Origin: Clostridia bacterium
GTDB taxonomy: Bacteria; Bacillota; Clostridia; Christensenellales; CAG-138
Direction of reading: 5' to 3'
NCBI GenBank assembly: GCA_030526425.1
Contig: JAUNCT010000021.1
Span: forward strand, 1 to 36,757
DNA length: 36,757 nt
Shown: one piece after another, positions 7,907-16,270 of the stretch
How the letters are laid out: each line of letters starts with the position of its first letter
How positions within the stretch are numbered: position 1 is the stretch's first letter
Notes under the pieces: generated by a model
Databases searched by the model: none
The model's input: the letters and a program-made list of their open reading frames with translations, nothing else
What the model was told of the DNA's origin: nothing
Made by a program: the position numbers and the translations under genes

Positions 7907-9133
7907 ATGCAGTTCCGACCGCTCCCTGCGGGTGACAACGCCAATAAGAACAAAAAACTGCTCTCCCTTCTCGGCGAGGGCGGCTTTTCCGTTTGCAAAA
8001 CCTGTTTCGGACTCATCCGCCACCCGCATGAAAAAGGCGCGCAGCTCGGCAGACTTTCCGCGCTCGACGGTATTGCGAAAAACGCCCCGGACGGCTTGCC
8101 CTTCGACCGTGCGGAATGGAAAAAACGTTTCCGCCGCCTGCTGCTGACCACGAACGGTCCGCGCGCCGCGACCCTGATGGAAAGCTTTTACGAAGACCGC
8201 TTGGTCCCCGTGAAGCGTGCGGACGGCGCCGTTCCGGATGCACCCGCCGCCGGCTTGGACCCGAACACGCCCATCGTGCTGTTCGCCGTCAAAAACGACC
8301 TTGTCCGCGTCAAAGAGCTTTTCGGTCATTACCGGAAGCTCGGCGTGCAACGCTTCGCAGTCATCGACAACGGCTCGGACGACGGTACGCTCGAATTTCT
8401 TTCGGAGCAGCCCGATGCGGATGTTTACCGTACGGACGCCCGCTTCAGCTCCATCCGCAAAGCGGGCTGGCTGAACCGCCTTGCCGCGTTTTACGGCACG
8501 GAACGCTGGTACCTGTGGCTGGATGCGGATGAGCTCTTCACCTATGCCGGTGCTGAGACCCGTTCTCTGACGGAACTGACCCATGCGCTCGAGCGCCGCG
8601 GCGAGACCAAGCTGCGCAGCTTCATGCTCGACATGTATCCCGAGGGCGTTCTGCTCGACGCCGAACGCCGCGATGCGGATTTCCTCACCGACTGTGTCTG
8701 GTTCGACCCCGACTCCGAAGACTACATGCTCCGCCCCGAGATCATGCGGATGAGCGGCGGGATGCGGCAGCGCGTTTTCGGTTTGGAGGAAGGCACGCTG
8801 TCGAAGGTGACCCTGCTGCACTTCGGCAACGGACGGATGCTGACGGGCGCGCACACCATCGCCCCGCAGGCGGAAGATTATTCCGGCGACTTCATGGGCG
8901 TACTGATGCACTACAAGTTTCTGCCGGGAGACCTCAAAAAATACCGCCGCATCGTCGACGACGGCACCTACACCAACGGCAGCGCGGAATACAAACGCTA
9001 TCTCAAGGTCTTTTCGGAAAACCCGATGCTCACGGCAAAAAACAACGGCAGCCGCCGGTATACCGGCAGCGCCTCGCTTTCGGACGCCTTTCCCTTTTTG
9101 AAGGACCCGTTCGAAGATCGAAAAACGGAGTGA
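7907..9133 (+). CDS. Glycosyltransferase 2-like protein (GT92-like)
   Basis: A 408-aa protein. Its central part, IVLFAVKNDLVRVKELFGHYRKLGVQRFAVIDNGSDDGT followed by WYLWLDADELFTY, matches the family 2-like group whose members look like GT92 enzymes: an acceptor-loop Asp-Asn-Gly-Ser-Asp-Asp element and a DxDE metal site. The first 110 residues, rich in charged residues, and the last 100 are not recognised. The start has AAGGAG about 10 bases upstream. It follows a 91-bp gap, the largest inside the operon, which holds a small CGGTC-CGAA-GACCG hairpin. The sugar is unknown. Confidence 0.8.
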   Translation: MQFRPLPAGDNANKNKKLLSLLGEGGFSVCKTCFGLIRHPHEKGAQLGRLSALDGIAKNAPDGLPFDRAEWKKRFRRLLLTTNGPRAATLMESFYEDRLVPVKRADGAVPDAPAAGLDPNTPIVLFAVKNDLVRVKELFGHYRKLGVQRFAVIDNGSDDGTLEFLSEQPDADVYRTDARFSSIRKAGWLNRLAAFYGTERWYLWLDADELFTYAGAETRSLTELTHALERRGETKLRSFMLDMYPEGVLLDAERRDADFLTDCVWFDPDSEDYMLRPEIMRMSGGMRQRVFGLEEGTLSKVTLLHFGNGRMLTGAHTIAPQAEDYSGDFMGVLMHYKFLPGDLKKYRRIVDDGTYTNGSAEYKRYLKVFSENPMLTAKNNGSRRYTGSASLSDAFPFLKDPFEDRKTE

Positions 9134-9138
9134 CTCCC

Positions 9139-10689
9139 ATGGAACGACACGATCCCGGCCGCAGCCGGAACATCCGCCGCAATTTTGTCAGCGGCGTCAT
9201 CCAGCGCGCAGTCTCGCTGCTGCTGCCCTTCGTTGTGCGGACGATCATTTTGTACTCGCTGGGAGAGATGTACCTCGGTCTCGGCAGCCTGTTCACCTCC
9301 GTACTGCAGGTGCTGAACCTTGCGGAGCTCGGCGTCGGCAGCGCGCTGATCTTCAGCATGTACGAACCGATGGCGCACGACGACAAACCGAAGATCCGCG
9401 CGTTGCTCGCGCTGTACCGGAAGCTCTACCGGTATATCGGGCTCGCGATCCTCGTGCTCGGTCTCGCTGCGGTACCGCTGCTGCCGCGCATCGTCAAGGA
9501 AACGCTTCCCGACGGGCTGAACCTCTATCTCCTTTACGCCGTATACCTCGCGAACGCCGTCCTCAGCTATTTCTTTTTCGCCTACCGCGAATCGTTGCTG
9601 AATGCCTCCCAGCGCGTTTCGACGCTGAACAACATCCAGCTTGCGGTGAACATCCTCATCTGCGGCGCGCAGGTCGCTTTCCTGTTGCTGACGAAGAATT
9701 ACTACCTGTACTGCATCGTGATCGTCGCCGGAACGATCCTGCGGAACGTTTTCGTTTACTTTGCCACGAAGCGCTTCTTCCCCGATATCGAACCCGAGGG
9801 AGAGATCGGCAAAGAACAGATGGCGGACATCAAAAAGCGGACGGCGGGCATGTTTTGCTACCGGCTTTGCTCCGTCACGCGGAACTCGTTCGACACGATC
9901 ATCCTCACGGCGTTTCTCGGTCTCGTCATCGCGGGGCGCTACAACAACTATTTTCTGATCTACTCCACGCTGACGGGCTTTTTGCAGATCATCTCCGCAA
10001 GCGCGACGGCGTCGGTCGGCAATTCCATCGTTCTGGAGTCCCAACAAAAGAACCACGATGACTTCGAGCAGCTGATCCTGTTGACGCTCTGGATCGCCGG
10101 CGCCTGCATGGGTTGCCTGATGCTGCTGTACCAGCCCTTCATGACGCTGTGGGCGGGCCCGGACAAGCTGTTGTCCGAGGGCACCATGATCTGGATCAGC
10201 TTTTACTTCTTCGTCAACATGCTCGGCATCACCTGCGCCACGTACCGATCGGCCGCGGGTATCTGGTGGGAAGACCGCTTCCGCCCCTTCGCGGAAGCGC
10301 TCCTGAACCCCATACTGAACATCATCCTGGTCCGCCGGCTCGGCGTTTCGGGCGTTGTGCTGTCTTCCGTCATCTGCCTGCTTTCGATCGGCAACATCTG
10401 GGGTTCGCGGATGCTGTTCAAGCTCTACTTCACGGAGTTTTCCCAAAAGAAGTACCTGCTGAAGCTGCTGTTTTACACCTTGGTCACCTGCTTCGGTTGC
10501 GGTCTCGCCTACCTGACCGTCCGCCTGTTGGGGGTCGGCAGCCTGCTGTTGCGCATCCCGTTCGCGGTACTCATCCCGAACACCGTGTTCTTCCTTTGTT
10601 ACCGCACGCTTCCGGAATTCGGCGGTCTTATGAAGCGGCTTCCCGCCTTGCTGCCGAACCGTATCGGGAAACTGCTGCACCTTTCGTAA
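9139..10689 (+). CDS. Polysaccharide flippase, Wzx-like
   Basis: A 516-aa integral membrane protein with about 12-14 hydrophobic segments, from VIQRAVSLLLPFVVRTIIL onward. It belongs to the MOP flippase superfamily, which turns undecaprenyl-linked oligosaccharides from the inner to the outer membrane face. I prefer the ATG at 9139, because GGAG (9127-9130) sits 8 bases before it. A GTG at 9130 is also in frame and would overlap the previous stop. It sits between glycosyltransferase genes, as such flippases usually do. No Wzy-type polymerase with the expected long periplasmic loop is seen nearby. Confidence 0.88.
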   Translation: MERHDPGRSRNIRRNFVSGVIQRAVSLLLPFVVRTIILYSLGEMYLGLGSLFTSVLQVLNLAELGVGSALIFSMYEPMAHDDKPKIRALLALYRKLYRYIGLAILVLGLAAVPLLPRIVKETLPDGLNLYLLYAVYLANAVLSYFFFAYRESLLNASQRVSTLNNIQLAVNILICGAQVAFLLLTKNYYLYCIVIVAGTILRNVFVYFATKRFFPDIEPEGEIGKEQMADIKKRTAGMFCYRLCSVTRNSFDTIILTAFLGLVIAGRYNNYFLIYSTLTGFLQIISASATASVGNSIVLESQQKNHDDFEQLILLTLWIAGACMGCLMLLYQPFMTLWAGPDKLLSEGTMIWISFYFFVNMLGITCATYRSAAGIWWEDRFRPFAEALLNPILNIILVRRLGVSGVVLSSVICLLSIGNIWGSRMLFKLYFTEFSQKKYLLKLLFYTLVTCFGCGLAYLTVRLLGVGSLLLRIPFAVLIPNTVFFLCYRTLPEFGGLMKRLPALLPNRIGKLLHLS

Positions 10690-10702
10690 AGGCGGTATCG
10701 GT

Positions 10703-11776
10703 ATGATGGACAATTTTCCCAAAATTTCGGTGATCGTTCCCTGTTACAAGGTCGAACGGTGGCTTCCCGCTTGCGTGGAAAGCCTGCGCAAACAAAGCTA
10801 CCCGAACCTCGAGCTCATCTTCGTGGACGACGGTTCTCCCGACGCCTGCGGGAGCATCCTCGACGCATACGCGGAAAAAGACGCCCGTATCCGGGTCGTC
10901 CACCAGCAAAACCGCGGGCTCTCAGGTGCAAGGAACGCCGGGCTCGACCTCGCATCCGGCGAATTCGTCGCCTTTCTCGATTCCGATGACACCGCCGACC
11001 CGGAGATGATTTCCGCGCTGTTCGGGGGGCTTTCCGCCGCCGATGCGGATATCTCCGTCTGCGGTTTCCGTCTCGTATTCGAGGATAGTGCGCCCGCCGT
11101 TGCCATGCCGCTGGAAGGAGTCGACGCACCCACCGCCTATTCCCGCCGCGAGGCGCTCTGCCGCCTGATCGCAGGGAAGCCCTACCCGGAATTCGCATGG
11201 AACAAGCTGTTCCGCCGTTCCCTTTGGGATGGTATCCGTTTCCCGGAGGGCAGAAATTTCGAAGACATCGCCGTGATGTACCGTGTCTTCTGCCGGGCGT
11301 CGCGCGTCGTTGCGATCCCCGGAACATACATCGCTTACCTGCAGCGCAAGAGCAGCATCATCGGCACGCGCAGCTTCAAAAACGAGATGGACGCCATCGC
11401 CGCCCATACGGAGCGCTTCCGCGCGCTTGCCCCGTCGGACAAAGCGTTGTCGGATCTGCTGCTGAAAAACTTCGTCCGCCGTCCCTTGCGCCATCTCGCG
11501 CTGATCTCGCTTTGGAACCCGCCCGCCGCGCTCCGTGCGGAAGCCGACGGACGCGCCGCTTTGAAGTCATTTCTGACCGCGCAACGTTCCGGCATCCGCC
11601 CGCTGTGCGGAGCCGCCGACCGGGCGATCGTTTCCCTGCTGTCCCGCGGAACGATCCCCGCGTATTACGCGGCGGGTGCGATCGCGTTCTGTCTCCGCCT
11701 CGCCGAAAAAGCCGGGCTCAAAAAGGAGATCTTCATCACCGATGCCGAACTGTCGGAGGCCGTCCATGCAAACTGA
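10703..11776 (+). CDS. Glycosyltransferase, GT2 family (copy 1)
   Basis: A 357-aa inverting GT-A glycosyltransferase. It has ISVIVPCYKVERWL, IFVDDGSPDACGSILD, the GLSGARNAGL segment and the metal-binding FLDSDDTADPEM. A later ED-containing segment (FPEGRNFEDIAVMYR) is typical of EpsH/CpsI-like transferases. The C-terminal third is a helical tail. The first hundred codons are strikingly similar to those of the next gene, also at DNA level, pointing to a tandem duplication. The last 11 bp overlap the following gene. AAAGGCGG lies before the start; 10706 is an alternative ATG. Confidence 0.9.
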   Translation: MMDNFPKISVIVPCYKVERWLPACVESLRKQSYPNLELIFVDDGSPDACGSILDAYAEKDARIRVVHQQNRGLSGARNAGLDLASGEFVAFLDSDDTADPEMISALFGGLSAADADISVCGFRLVFEDSAPAVAMPLEGVDAPTAYSRREALCRLIAGKPYPEFAWNKLFRRSLWDGIRFPEGRNFEDIAVMYRVFCRASRVVAIPGTYIAYLQRKSSIIGTRSFKNEMDAIAAHTERFRALAPSDKALSDLLLKNFVRRPLRHLALISLWNPPAALRAEADGRAALKSFLTAQRSGIRPLCGAADRAIVSLLSRGTIPAYYAAGAIAFCLRLAEKAGLKKEIFITDAELSEAVHAN

Positions 11777-12758
11777 ACTCCCCCTCATTTCCGTGATCGT
11801 TCCCTGCTACAAGGTCGAACAATGGTTGCCCGCGTGTCTGGATTCCCTGCTTGCCCAGACCTACCGCAACCTCGAGCTCATCTGCGTGGACGACGGTTCC
11901 CCCGACCGGAGCGGTGCGATCCTCGATGATTACGCGAAAAAGGATCCGCGCATCCGGGTCATCCACCGGGAAAACGGCGGTCTGTCCGCCGCGCGCAATT
12001 CCGGGCTTGCCGTTGCACGCGGCGAATACATCGGTTTTGTCGACAGCGATGACTCCGTCCTCCCGGAGATGTACGAAACGCTTTACCGGCTGCTGCTGCG
12101 CTACGATGCGGATATCGCCGACTGTGCCGCGGTATTGGACACGGATACCGGAAAGGAAGACCAGAGCGGGATCGCCCTCTACCGCGGCGGCGAAGCGGTC
12201 TTCACCGCATCCGTTCTGGATCAAATCGCCACCCCGGTATGGAGCAAGCTGTTCAAAGCCGCCCTTTGGAAGGAATTGCGCTTCCCCGAAGGAGCCTATT
12301 ACGAGGATTGCCTGACCCTTCCGGCACTTTGCGAAAACGACCCCGTCCTCGTCCGTACGGAGCGCAAGCTCTACCGCTATAACAGGCAAAGCACCTCCAT
12401 CATGCGCGGGCGCAAAAACACGCGGCACCTCAGAAGCCGGCTTGCGGTCTTCGATGCGTATCTCGGCTACATGTCCGCTCACCCGTCACTCACCGAGCTT
12501 GCGCACTACTATGTATGCTGCTCCGTTCCGTCGCGAAGCGCCCTGGTACTCAAAAGCGACGACGTCCCGCCCGAAGAATTCCGCGCCTACCGGAGCAACC
12601 TGCGCGCGTTGTTCCTCGCACACTGGCAAGGCGCAAAGCGCTCGTCCCATTTCCGCAGCGCGCCGAAAAGCAAACGCCTGCTGTGGACCATTTACCGTTT
12701 CAGCCCCGCGCTTGCGGCGTTTCTTGCCGCACACTACTCGAAGAAACGCACGAACTGA
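11766..12758 (+). CDS. Glycosyltransferase, GT2 family (copy 2)
   Basis: A 330-aa GT2 enzyme, the last gene of the operon. It has ISVIVPCYKVEQWL, ICVDDGSPDRSGAILD, GLSAARNSGLAVARGEY and FVDSDDSVLPEM. The catalytic-base region FPEGAYYEDCLTLP matches the equivalent place in copy 1. The start at 11766 lies 11 bp inside the previous gene, so translation is probably coupled. Past about residue 100 the two copies diverge strongly, which suggests different acceptor sugars. A strong bidirectional terminator follows. Confidence 0.9.
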   Translation: MQTELPLISVIVPCYKVEQWLPACLDSLLAQTYRNLELICVDDGSPDRSGAILDDYAKKDPRIRVIHRENGGLSAARNSGLAVARGEYIGFVDSDDSVLPEMYETLYRLLLRYDADIADCAAVLDTDTGKEDQSGIALYRGGEAVFTASVLDQIATPVWSKLFKAALWKELRFPEGAYYEDCLTLPALCENDPVLVRTERKLYRYNRQSTSIMRGRKNTRHLRSRLAVFDAYLGYMSAHPSLTELAHYYVCCSVPSRSALVLKSDDVPPEEFRAYRSNLRALFLAHWQGAKRSSHFRSAPKSKRLLWTIYRFSPALAAFLAAHYSKKRTN

Positions 12759-12796
12759 CCCCCGCCGTACAACACCGCTCCGGTTCTCCGGCAAAC

Positions 12797-12834
12797 AAAA
12801 GGGAAACGATGCATCCGCACCGTTTCCCTTTTTT
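12797..12834. terminator. Bidirectional terminator at end of polysaccharide operon
   Basis: AAAAGGGAAACG (12797-12808) pairs perfectly with CGTTTCCCTTTT (12821-12832), giving a 12-bp stem with T-runs on both strands. It serves both the operon from the left and the convergent GT-C gene from the right. Confidence 0.9.
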
Positions 12835-12847
12835 GTCGCATTGTGTT

Positions 12848-14491
12848 TCACTTGTTCTTCTCGTACAGGACCGACAGCGTATTTCCGTACGCTTCCGCGG
12901 TGGAATGCACATGAAATCCTTCTTCGAGTGCCGCGAGCTTTTCCGCGGGGATCCTGTACCGGTAGCTGAGGTTCACGAAAACATAATCCGCAGCCGGATC
13001 GTTCTCGGTAATCGCGATCGCTTCCTTCCGCTCCTCCGGCAGCAAGCGCTTCGCATAATAGACCCCGTGGATATCCTGCGGGACAAGCGCGGAGATCGTC
13101 ACGGTTTCCCCGGCGCCGGTCTGTTCCGCAAGCTTTCCGATCAATGGTCCGGCGGATACGTGCCAGTAGTCCAGTTCATATTCGTTTTCCGCGTTGTCTC
13201 CGGCAAGCATATTCACATAACCGAACTGGTAGGGATGGTTTTTCACCGTTCCCCACGCAGTGAACAGCACGCACCCCGCAAGCGCCGCAGTCCCCGCGGA
13301 ATACACCGCGCGCCTTTTGCGGAACCGTTCCGAAAACGCATCGATACCGAGCCCCGCCATCACGACCGCCGGACCGAACACGAAATAGAACTGTCGCCAG
13401 CCGTTGTAGACGTGCATCTGCAACGCGACCGCAAGCAACACGGGGAAAAGCCACGCCACGGAAACCATACACGCCGCGACTTCCCGCCTGCCGGAAAGCC
13501 CGGTTTTCACAAGCCGGTGCCATGCGACGACCAGTCCCGAAACGACGGGGATCCATACCCAGAGAGGCGTCGTCAAAACGATCTGCACGGGAAGATACCA
13601 ACGCGGCAGCGGCATCTCCGTGCCCTTTTGGAAAATCCCGCCCGCAAACAGGATCGGATTGTTCCAACGGGAAAAATCGAACGTGTAACGTATGAGATAC
13701 CCCGCAAACCGGACGGGGTCGCCCCACATCGCCGGGGTGATCGCAACATAGGTCACCGCGCATACGCCGATCGCAAGCCAACCGTTTTTCCAGTCGTTCC
13801 TTACCGCGGCTTTCTCGGCTTCCTCCGCTGCGTTGCGGTTCCGATGCCACAGCAACAGCAGATACGCAAGCCCCACGAGCCCGAAAACGACCACGGAAAC
13901 CAGCCGCGCATTCACGGCAAACGCCGAAGCGATGCCGAAGCCGACCGCGTACCGCCGCTTTTCATCCAATATCCACCGCACACCGAAATACAGCACGACC
14001 ATGGTCAGCATCAGGCAGACCATGTCCTTGTTGTTGTAATGCATTTCCGCGAACATCCGAGGGCACACGAACAGTATCAGCGCAGCTGCGCCGGCGGGGA
14101 GCCTCCGCCCTGTCAAACGGCGGACAGTTCCGTATACGGCAAGCACACCCAGGAAATTCAGGCAATACGTGTAGGTCTGCCACACGAAGGACAGCTCTTT
14201 CGTCGGTCTGCTGTCGCGGTACAGCACGTACCCCGCGATCGGGTAATAGCAGGCGATCCCGTGGTCCTTCTCCAAGCTCTCCGAGATGCGGTATTCGCTC
14301 TCGTTCTTGTCCGTATACGGCGGGATCCGGTCTTCCATCCCGAGGCGGATCATGACCTCCCGCGTATTCGCGTTCAAAATCGCCTGCTCCTGTTTTTCAT
14401 CATACGGGATCCCGTAATCGCCCGAGACGAATAGCCCGGACAAAAACAACACGATGAAAAATAGAACGACCGCGATCTTCTGTTTCTTCAT
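12848..14491 (-). CDS. Multi-pass membrane GT-C glycosyltransferase (PMT/GT39-like)
   Basis: A 547-aa polytopic membrane protein with about ten to twelve hydrophobic segments. The first is VVLFFIVLFLSGLFVSG, followed by the loop GDYGIPYDEKQEQA, whose acidic pair after the first membrane segment is the usual catalytic site of GT-C enzymes. The last 100 residues form a soluble extracytoplasmic part. Such proteins use polyprenyl-phosphate sugars outside the membrane to decorate glycans, lipids or proteins. I chose the ATG at 14491 because GGAAAGGAAA precedes it; the open frame upstream runs through a terminator. It converges on the polysaccharide operon, so it may modify that product. The exact family is less sure than the GT-C fold. 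Confidence 0.78.
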   Translation of the reverse strand: MKKQKIAVVLFFIVLFLSGLFVSGDYGIPYDEKQEQAILNANTREVMIRLGMEDRIPPYTDKNESEYRISESLEKDHGIACYYPIAGYVLYRDSRPTKELSFVWQTYTYCLNFLGVLAVYGTVRRLTGRRLPAGAAALILFVCPRMFAEMHYNNKDMVCLMLTMVVLYFGVRWILDEKRRYAVGFGIASAFAVNARLVSVVVFGLVGLAYLLLLWHRNRNAAEEAEKAAVRNDWKNGWLAIGVCAVTYVAITPAMWGDPVRFAGYLIRYTFDFSRWNNPILFAGGIFQKGTEMPLPRWYLPVQIVLTTPLWVWIPVVSGLVVAWHRLVKTGLSGRREVAACMVSVAWLFPVLLAVALQMHVYNGWRQFYFVFGPAVVMAGLGIDAFSERFRKRRAVYSAGTAALAGCVLFTAWGTVKNHPYQFGYVNMLAGDNAENEYELDYWHVSAGPLIGKLAEQTGAGETVTISALVPQDIHGVYYAKRLLPEERKEAIAITENDPAADYVFVNLSYRYRIPAEKLAALEEGFHVHSTAEAYGNTLSVLYEKNK

Positions 14492-14534
14492 TCCGAATTT
14501 CCTTTCCGTTCCGTCCGGGACCGGTTCGTCCCGC

Positions 14535-14562
14535 CCGGAAAAGGGTTCCCAACCCTTTCCGA
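14535..14562 (-). other. Hairpin in the leader of the GT-C gene
   Basis: A perfect 8-bp dyad, AAAGGGTT (14540-14547) and AACCCTTT (14551-14558), is extended by further G-C pairs with one bulge. It lies about 45 bp before the start codon. No T-run follows on either strand, so it is not a clear terminator. It may be an operator or an mRNA leader hairpin. No good promoter is seen in this gap. Confidence 0.4.
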
Positions 14563-14576
14563 ACCCGGGAAAACAG

Positions 14577-14603
14577 AAAACGCGGTCTGCATGACCGCGT
14601 TTT
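14577..14603 (-). terminator. Terminator of the ADP-ribose operon
   Basis: AAAACGCGGTC and GACCGCGTTTT form an 11-bp perfect stem with a 5-base loop. On the - strand it is followed by further T-rich sequence. It lies 87 bp past the ADP-ribosylglycohydrolase stop codon. Confidence 0.82.
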
Positions 14604-14689
14604 CCGATAAACCGTATTCGTTGTTCCGGCATGGTCACCCATGTCATCGTACCACGCCGCGGGGATCGCCGCAAGCGTCCCCGTCCGGC

Positions 14690-15502
14690 TCAGCGTTCCG
14701 CTTTGCGGAAACCTCCGAACGCCTCCGCCTCGCGCAGGATACGGCGCAGCACCGAATCGAGCCGGTCCTCCGTTTCCTTGCGGATGTTCTCCGGCACACC
14801 GTAATACGCCTCCGCGACCGAACCCGCGATCGCCGCGATGGTGTCGCTGTCACCGCCGATGGAGACCGCCGTCCGCAGGGTGTCTTCGAAATCCGTGCCC
14901 TCCAGGAAGCAGATGAGCGCCTCCGGCACGGAGCCCTGACAGGTCTCGTCCATGTGATATCCCGGACGGATCTGTTCCGTCGTTCGGGAAAGATCGTACC
15001 CGCAGCGTTCCTCAACGACCGCTTTGATCTCCGCCTTGTCATGCCCCGTCCGCGCAAGGAAGATCGCCACGGCGATCGCCCGCGCGCCCTTGATCCCTTC
15101 CGGGTGGTTGTGCGTGACCGCCGTCACGGCGTCCGCAAAGCGTTCGGTCTCCTCAACGGTATCGCAGAACCAACCGACCGGAGAGACGCGCATCGCCGCG
15201 CCGTTTCCGAAGCTGTTGTAGGGCTTGGGATCCTTTTGGAACAACCACCGCCCGAACCTTCCGCCGTAACCGGCACCCGGATAACGCCTGCCGAGCTCCT
15301 GCATGCGCCGGACCGTTGCCTCCGATGTCTTTTCGGGGTCCCGCCCGCCGTCCATCAGGGCTTTCGCCACCGCAAGCGTCATCACCGAGTCATCGGTGAA
15401 CTCGCTTCTCCCGGAAAACAGCGGAAAATCTTTTGCTTTGTAATTGTTGGCGTTGAACTCGTACGGACTTCCGACGATATCTCCGGCAATCGCTCCGATC
15501 AT
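14690..15502 (-). CDS. ADP-ribosylglycohydrolase family protein
   Basis: A 270-aa member of the ARH/DraG family, which removes ADP-ribose from proteins or other acceptors using two magnesium ions. The hallmarks are present: GAIAGDIVGSPYE (3-15), the metal site FTDDSVM (35-41), NGAAMRVSPVG (100-110), THNHPEG (130-136) and the second metal site GGDSDTIAAIAG (216-227). The length is normal and all expected acidic residues are in place, so it is probably active. A perfect AAAGGAG stands before the ATG. It is the last gene of a three-gene operon, 15 bp after the VWA gene and downstream of a macro domain gene that binds the same ligand. Confidence 0.93.
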   Translation of the reverse strand: MIGAIAGDIVGSPYEFNANNYKAKDFPLFSGRSEFTDDSVMTLAVAKALMDGGRDPEKTSEATVRRMQELGRRYPGAGYGGRFGRWLFQKDPKPYNSFGNGAAMRVSPVGWFCDTVEETERFADAVTAVTHNHPEGIKGARAIAVAIFLARTGHDKAEIKAVVEERCGYDLSRTTEQIRPGYHMDETCQGSVPEALICFLEGTDFEDTLRTAVSIGGDSDTIAAIAGSVAEAYYGVPENIRKETEDRLDSVLRRILREAEAFGGFRKAER

Positions 15503-15517
15503 ACGCGTTCTCCTTTC

Positions 15518-16174
15518 TTATCCGTTCTTCCGGCGGCTTTCGTAATCCGCGCGGACCGCTTCAAGCGGCATCTCTTCCGCACCCATCCTCCGGCACCGCA
15601 TCTCCGTGATGGTCTCCGACACCGTGTCGTACACCACGCCGGTGCCCTGCCTGTCCGCATGGTACCGCGCCGCACGGCTCGAGCGGATCCCGATATCGCC
15701 CGCAGCCTTCACCGCATCGAGATTCGCGCCGAGGAAAAGGAACTCCCAACCGTAGCGTTCCTGCTGGCGCGCCACCATCCGCCGTACATCGCTCACACCG
15801 AACCGGTGCGAAGCGTTTTCCATTCCGTCCGTCGTGATGACAAAGATCGTGTGCTCCGGCACATCCTCCGCGCGGGCATACTTGTGAACGTTGCCGATAT
15901 GGTGCACCGCACCGCCGACCGCATCGAGAAGGGCCGTGGATCCGCGCGGACAATACTGCTTTTCCGTCATGGGTTCGACCTTTTCCAGGGGCACGCGGTC
16001 ATAAAGCACCTCGCTCTCGTTGTCGAACACCACGCAGGAGACAAGCGCCTCGCCCTCCTGCTTTTTCTGCTTGTCGATCATGGCGTTGAAACCGCCGATC
16101 GTATCCTCCGTGAGGCGTGCCATCGAGCCGCTCATATCGAGAATGAAAACCAGTTCCGTCAAACCTTTTTTCAT
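15518..16174 (-). CDS. VWA domain protein
   Basis: A 218-aa single-domain von Willebrand factor A protein without signal peptide or membrane segment. The MIDAS metal site is complete: DMSGS (13-17), Thr80 in GSTALLD, and Asp116 in TTDGMEN. Such proteins bind partner proteins through a metal ion. Its place between a macro domain gene and an ADP-ribosylglycohydrolase suggests an adaptor in an ADP-ribose process. I chose the ATG at 16174 because AGGAGG lies 8 bases before it. That ribosome site is fully paired in a predicted hairpin (16183-16222). The partner is unknown. Confidence 0.88.
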   Translation of the reverse strand: MKKGLTELVFILDMSGSMARLTEDTIGGFNAMIDKQKKQEGEALVSCVVFDNESEVLYDRVPLEKVEPMTEKQYCPRGSTALLDAVGGAVHHIGNVHKYARAEDVPEHTIFVITTDGMENASHRFGVSDVRRMVARQQERYGWEFLFLGANLDAVKAAGDIGIRSSRAARYHADRQGTGVVYDTVSETITEMRCRRMGAEEMPLEAVRADYESRRKNG

Positions 16175-16182
16175 CTGTGTTT

Positions 16183-16222
16183 CCTCCTGTTGTTGATGTT
16201 GATATCTTACCAACAACGGAGG
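16183..16222 (-). promoter_or_regulatory. Hairpin that buries the ribosome-binding site of the VWA gene
   Basis: On the - strand CCTCCGTTGTTG (16222-16211) can pair with CAACAACAGGAGG (16195-16183) over 12 bp with a single bulged base and a 15-base loop. The whole AGGAGG ribosome site is in the stem. This would hold down translation unless the stem is opened, for instance by translation, heat, a protein or a ligand. Confidence 0.65.
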
Positions 16223-16270
16223 CGCCTTTGGTCGCCCGCGAGGCGACATTTCCGCGTGTGCCGCCCGCCG

